From: Dipylidium caninum
Taxonomy: Eukaryota; Platyhelminthes; Cestoda; Cyclophyllidea; Dipylidiidae
Length of the DNA stretch: 64,000 nucleotides
Reading direction: 5' to 3'
Assembly: GCA_017562135.1 (NCBI GenBank)
Contig: QEYB01001522.1
Span: forward strand, 248,001 to 312,000
Every line of letters starts with the position of its first letter. Within the stretch, counting starts at the first letter, position 1. The position numbers and the translations under genes are program-made. The notes under the pieces were generated by a model. That model was not told the origin of the DNA. It ran no database searches and saw nothing but the letters and a program-made list of their open reading frames with translations. Shown here one piece after another: positions 59,401 through 64,000 of the stretch.

Positions 59401-62400
59401 AAGGGTCGCAAGACAAAGTACTTGACTCTGTGTGTACCACACTGACTTCGAAATGAACACCCTTTCATGCCCTTGCTCCGCCCCGCCCTCGCTAACAAGC
59501 TAGGAAAAATCATTCCAAGAGGTGGTATTTTCGGTTGCTTAACGTGTTCTGGTGGGCTTAAAAAAGTGAAAACTGATAAACCGCGTGCAAAGAGGCTAGC
59601 AATACTGTTTCCAAACTTTTCCAATGCAGCTAATTTAAGCGTCGCGCAAAGTTTATACGCACGAGGAGTCAAGTAAAGTGATTAAGTGATTAAGTGCCTT
59701 TCAGTTTATAATCGCGGCGCCTAAGTTTCCCCCGTTGGCAGCCTCGAGTTGCCAAGACCCGAACTTCCTGGGGGCGACTAGTGGGAAACGGGGGGCGGGG
59801 GCGGATAGGTGGATGAAGTAATACCCGTTCACTCACTTGGGCGCATTTGTGCATGCGGTATGGGCGCTGTCCATTCCCCGCTGCCTTGCAATGCCTTTTG
59901 ATGGGGTTCAACATCTCGAACGTCCAATGCACTCCAACCATAAAAACTGCTGCCTCTTCTCCGTTAAGTGAAAAGAATGCATTGAATGGCTAACGAGGGT
60001 GGTTGACTGGGTGCAACGCATGCTCTCGGGGTGGGCCTTTTACCGGCGGGAGAGAGTAGCGTGTGAGTGTGCATTCAATCCAAGTGGAACTATGAGTTGG
60101 AGGCGGATCTCACGCTTACAGGATCATTGGACTTGTGGTAGATGGGCAGACGGGTGGTGAGCACAATGTGTGAGGCATTTGTCGCCTCCGTCAGGATTGT
60201 CAGAGAGCAGAAGGAGAGTGAGGAAAAGAGACCAGCCCGCATTATTGTAGGTCTTATCGGGCAAAGCGATGAAATGGCTGAGATTCACACGAAAAACTGA
60301 GGAAGATCTTTTGCAGAAAATTTTTCATCGTCCGTGCACACACGCAAAGGAACGGCTATTAAAATATTCTGGTGCAAAATTTCCAGATAACTTTTGTGAA
60401 CGTCAGACGACTTGCGAAGAAAAACTAATTTGATTGAGAAATACGAGACGTTTGAGCATGGAAAACCCATATGGAGAGGATTTTCAACTCCTGAACGGAA
60501 GGTGCAGAGTTGAAAAGTCTACATCTAACATTTTTCTCAGTTAAAAGATGTCAGAGAGCAACTGTTTTTTTAGCCTGTAAACGCTTTTCAAACGAATGAC
60601 ACCGTAAAGGACAGTGCTACTTGCCTCTGTAAACAGTAGCAGTTGAACCTGTTACCAACTCGATGCTAATGAGAAGATTAACAGCCTTACCGGTTGCGCT
60701 CTCCTGAAATTTGCGCAGGTGTATCAGTGGCGTTGTTTAGGTGTGCAGAAGCTGTGGAACTCACGCTCCCTACTTTAACTATGCTTGTCAAATGAACATC
60801 AAACTCCACGACATTCTCCATTGACCGAAATATAACTTCTACTCATAATATTTAGTAGGCTGTCTGAGGACCGTACATCTGGCCGTGCATCCTCTCGAAT
60901 GGGAACACCACCGAGGGGTGTGTCCCTGCGCTCACGTTTCACCCCTAATTAGGACTATCCGGCAAGATAAATTGCAACTCGAGTCAAAAACGCAAACAGC
61001 ACGGCAATTTTACCGCGACAAATGCAAACATAAGATTGAAGAAATCTAAACATCCACGGCGTGGGGCCAAATTTGGCGAGAGAACAACGAGGTGGATTTT
61101 CGGTCGCACACATTGTGGGATCAGGACCATGAGCGCCTTGAGGAGTTATGCCAACACGCAGGCGTCCTCGGATGAACTGTTATAACTGAATGCTGAAACT
61201 GTGATACACCACGGTGAACACCAACACTTACTGTGAACGAATGGCTTCGGCTGCCCAGAGCAGTGTCCGAGTCGTTCCACCTTTACACTGACAAGCCGAC
61301 CAAAGCCAGCCCGCTCGAGACGTTGCCTCAAATCAGGATGAACCCGAAAATCTGGCCCCTGGGTCTGAAGACGGAAGGTGAGTTTTTCCAATTCGCTCCA
61401 AGGACACGACAGGTCTTGTTCGGAATCGGACATGTGCGGAGCGGGAATTTCGCCATACACTGCTTGGCGTTGACGCAGGCGGAGTTTTTGCTTGTTGAAG
61501 TAATCTTTATTTGAAACAAAGCGATTGCTTGCCAGACTCGGTGTGTAAACGATTGACTTTTTTGCCCATATCACATTCAAGGCATCACCTGAAGCAAGAC
61601 ATGAAGTAAAAGCCCATTTGAGTAAATGTTTGGATGACATTTAAAGCACTCTTCCCTCTTATCCTCAGTCTGAATCATCATGCATGGGTGTTTCAATGCC
61701 ATGCTGACCTCATGTTAAAGATAGTGGAGATACTCGCTACCCCGCAAACCCTTGTGGACGTATCATCAAAAGCGCGGTTCACCACTAATCCACTGGTTAA
61801 GGGATCTCACACTGGGACAATTTCATAGATATGCTGTTATGCTTTACTAGCAAATTCTAAACAGTGAAGGAAATAGGAGATGGGGTTTGCTGCTAAATTT
61901 AACTTATTTTGTAAGGTTTTGAATGCCCTGGCCTGTTTGATTGGTGCACGATGGCAGCCGCCACTAAAATATACGATTGGAGGAAGTTGACCATACGTCC
62001 ATACTGCTACAAAGTGGTCAGTTACCGACTCCTCCACGGGATACCTCAAACGTACCTTCGGGCGCAATGTTAATGAGAAGGAGGTCCATGTCGTTTGCGC
62101 AAGCGTAGTGCTCCACTTTGTGGCATTGCGGCCGCAAGAATTCGTCAAGAACGACAAGGAACTTCCACTTCTTACTCAGAGTCTGCAACATGTGAGTCCG
62201 TGGGTCAGACCTGACTGCGTACCCCGGCTCGAAGCGCATAAGAACCCGATGATTTGGCACTTCCGGCAAGCGAGGATTCCTGTCGCCCACGCTGATGATC
62301 ACCCGCGAGAGTGGCAAACTCCCTGGACTTGTCAGTATCCTTTGTATCATGAGAAATAACAAATTCAGGGTTACACGGATAGGACTCTGCAACTAGCAGG

Positions 62401-62894
62401 GTCAGAACAGGTCTTCTCGTTGGAGCTACGACGGCCAGGTGTATCACACCTCCCGTTGAGATGAGAAGAGGTAAAGAAGGAGACGAAGACGTTCATTCGA
62501 ATCCGCGCCCGTGACCTACGATGTGGGCCGCGGGCAGAAAAGTTAACTCATCCGTGGGCAAACTAGGCTTTTTTCAATGGCCGTTACAATGCTGCGGAGT
62601 GTGAGGGTCGGTGGGGAGAGTGTGAACATCCGTCCATTATAAAATCTACTGGCTCCTGCATGCTCACACGGTAAAACTTTTCCGTGAGAGCATGCATTGG
62701 CGTGTAGTCTGTGGCGCGGCATGGCAGCATCGCAAATGGCTTCCGCTGAAGCTTTAAATCCGCCAAGGAGTAGACTTCAACGCACCTGAATTCGTGCACC
62801 CCGGCGGAAACCATCGCCTTCATTGCCACGCCAAACAATGCGCACTTGTTTGCCTCCAGGCTGAGCCAGGACGTTTCGTTCACTTCAATCGAGT
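53142..62894 (-). CDS. DAG1: Dystroglycan, 3' exons (5' end not resolved)
   Basis: Type I membrane receptor linking extracellular matrix to dystrophin. Exons on the minus strand: 62894-62786, 62327-62056, 61459-61232, 57285-57085, 54923-54432, 53443-53142; every junction agrees in phase. In order: a cadherin-like end (SWLSLEANKC...VHEF, cf. SWLHWD...GVHYI); the SEA-like domain (VLMRFEPGYAVRSDPRTHML, CHKVEHYAC); CPWSELEKLTFRLQTQG and LRQRLERAGFGRLVSVKVE plus LGHC, cf. CPKEQIAGLSRRI and ITVTGSGSC; a linker exon with AWDWKWDYNELYDANVY; one membrane helix (LLTTLLPVCAVVVILLAVAL) with a Gly-rich basic tail; and a Pro-rich end, DIDSVPSPPSKPLILPNEKP then LKPPEL, matching vertebrate [27 protein letters not shown]. 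The last exon closes exactly on its stop. The signal peptide and N-terminal domain lie upstream and were not found. The family call rests on the tail and the SEA/Cys blocks together. Confidence 0.82.
53953..53965. repeat. G13 homopolymer
   Basis: Thirteen consecutive G, within the last dystroglycan intron. Similar runs: C12 at 33,561-33,572, C10 at 30,242-30,251, G11 at 58,392-58,402. Such runs are difficult for most sequencing methods. Confidence 0.9.
54432..54923 (-). CDS. DAG1: Dystroglycan transmembrane exon
   Basis: Bounded by cttcttttag and a GTAAGT donor, with phase 1 on both sides. It encodes a hydrophilic stem, a single membrane helix of about 25 residues ending VVWFLKCR, a Gly-rich segment (NGGGGAGGIGDGEE) and a basic PLKEDKKNVNKKN stretch. 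The order helix, basic juxtamembrane, Pro-rich tail is that of beta-dystroglycan. Confidence 0.8.
57085..57285 (-). CDS. DAG1: Dystroglycan-linked aromatic/acidic exon
   Basis: It has a strong acceptor (tcctcggaagggatttag) and a strong donor (GTACGT), both phase 1, and reads on in frame from the Cys block (PFVH-S) to the membrane exon (NE-GSKHQPP). The content AWDWKWDYNELYDANVYNIA is unusually rich in Trp, Tyr and Asp. It has no counterpart I know in vertebrate dystroglycan. Confidence 0.65.
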
Positions 62895-64000
62895 CTAAAA
62901 GGGATCTTGTGCAAACTTATGCGTGAATGAAATGCCAGCGAGTTAAAAATTTGTCTTGAAACCAAATTCTTAGCCTCCGACAGCCACGGCGAGGGGTGTG
63001 GCTGTTTGCAATGGCAGCTCACACAGAAAAGCTTTTGTCACAAAAAATTGGCCTCAAGCGTTGGAAGCGGAAGGTTGACAAAGTAATTATAAATAACTAG
63101 TTGTATGTACTGATAAATTATTCCTCCTCTAAGCACGTATTGCCTGATTCAACTGCACATTAAACGTATAATTTCCCTACGCACGCAACCTTCCGTCTGC
63201 TTCACAGCCCTACATTCCGCTTCCAAACCCAAGTGCCTCTGGTGGGACGTCCGCCGGCGTTCCCCTCCCCCCCCCCTCCTCGCCCTTGCACTCAGGCGGG
63301 AGGCTGCTGCAGCCTCCCTGTCCATCTGACTCCGCATCCACGGGGCGGAGTGGCCGCCAAGTTGGCCCCCTCAAGACCGGACCAGACCAGATCAGCTTAG
63401 GAGACCAGGGGGCACACCTTTGTCGAACAGACGCGCAGACGGCGAGGGCGACTGAAAACAGGCGGTCTCCGTCGTCAGAGGATGTCGAAATGTTTCGCCT
63501 GAAATGGAAGAACATTTCCAGAGATTCAGTGGATTTCAAACAGCACCTCAAACAAACTTTTACGTGTGAGACCAGGGAGAAGGGCGTAGCGGTGACGACG
63601 CCAACTAACTGCTGCTTGGTGAATTATTTCACTAATTAATTCTTTTGGATAGCATGGCTATAACAAGGTTAAGGTCTCCACATGGCAAACTTGGCAACTC
63701 CCACTCCCAACTGTGAAGACACGATTCTGTGGATGCGAGAAGTGTCGAATGCTCTCCCGCAATGCAGAGACCGCCGCACGGCGACGGGTTTTGGAAGAGG
63801 CGAGGCTACCAAGGAGTCGCTGCCCCTGTGATGCGACACTCGGCCATGACACACAACACATCACAGCCGCCTCGGACAGGTGCGTCCCTTGAAGAGTCCT
63901 TCTCGTAAGAGGGAGCTGACTCTGACAAGTGCTCGGGTTGGCCTGACATACGGTTGAAATTGGCAGTGGTTTGACGCAGCAGGAATTTTCAGCAAGAATT
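62895..64000. other. Right edge; expected dystroglycan upstream intron or exons
   Basis: The exon at 62,894 enters in phase 1, so dystroglycan continues upstream. A minus-strand frame near 63,670-63,800 (GRAFDTSRIHRIVSSQLGVG) faintly recalls the GRVFRVTIPTDLIASSG stretch of the vertebrate cadherin-like domain. I found no splice donor of the right phase and do not call it. Confidence 0.35.

Noticed and set aside
59391..59676. Open frames on both strands at the same place
   Set aside because: They look protein-like by eye but have no family signature, and both lie in the 3.9-kb dystroglycan intron without splice support.

Overview
This is eukaryotic, intron-rich nuclear DNA from an animal. Metazoan-only genes (liprin-alpha, HEY, dystroglycan, TM2D3), several exceptionally short introns (28 to 45 nt) next to kilobase-scale introns, and divergent protein sequences suggest a parasitic flatworm. 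A tapeworm is my first guess and a trematode is possible; this is inference and no species is claimed. I saw no tRNA, rRNA, CRISPR or recognisable transposon.

Layout. 1-6,288: no supported gene. 6,289-25,637 (minus): liprin-alpha, about 23 recovered exons from the start peptide [15 protein letters not shown] to three SAM domains, with kilobase introns. 27,550-28,658 (minus): a sepiapterin-reductase-like short-chain dehydrogenase with a one-base frameshift. 30,414-34,668 (minus): a HEY-type bHLH-Orange repressor in five exons, one of only 16 nt. 34,669-38,116: a non-coding gap between divergent HEY and CDK12. 38,117-41,736 (plus): a CDK12/13-type kinase with seven introns of 45 nt or less and two opposite one-base indels. 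42,103-43,036 (minus): PIH1D2-like dynein-assembly factor. 44,578-45,177 (plus): TM2D3/almondex-like membrane protein, a single exon. 45,586-46,661 (minus): TATDN1-type TatD nuclease. 46,662-53,141: no supported gene. 53,142-62,894 (minus): the 3' two-thirds of a dystroglycan gene, with its 5' end unresolved towards or beyond 64,000.

The window has two architectures. The 38-47 kb block is compact: small exons, mini-introns, and convergent pairs CDK12/PIH1D2 and TM2D3/TATDN1. Liprin-alpha, HEY and dystroglycan are stretched over kilobases. The genes do not form one pathway. Liprin-alpha (presynaptic scaffold), dystroglycan (matrix-dystrophin link), HEY and TM2D3 (both tied to Notch in other animals) act in signalling and adhesion. 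CDK12, TATDN1, PIH1D2 and the reductase are cellular maintenance genes.

Gene models were built by eye from reading frame, splice-site dinucleotides, intron-phase agreement and remembered homologues; no search or alignment was run. Exon boundaries given as exact are those where both phase and homology agreed.
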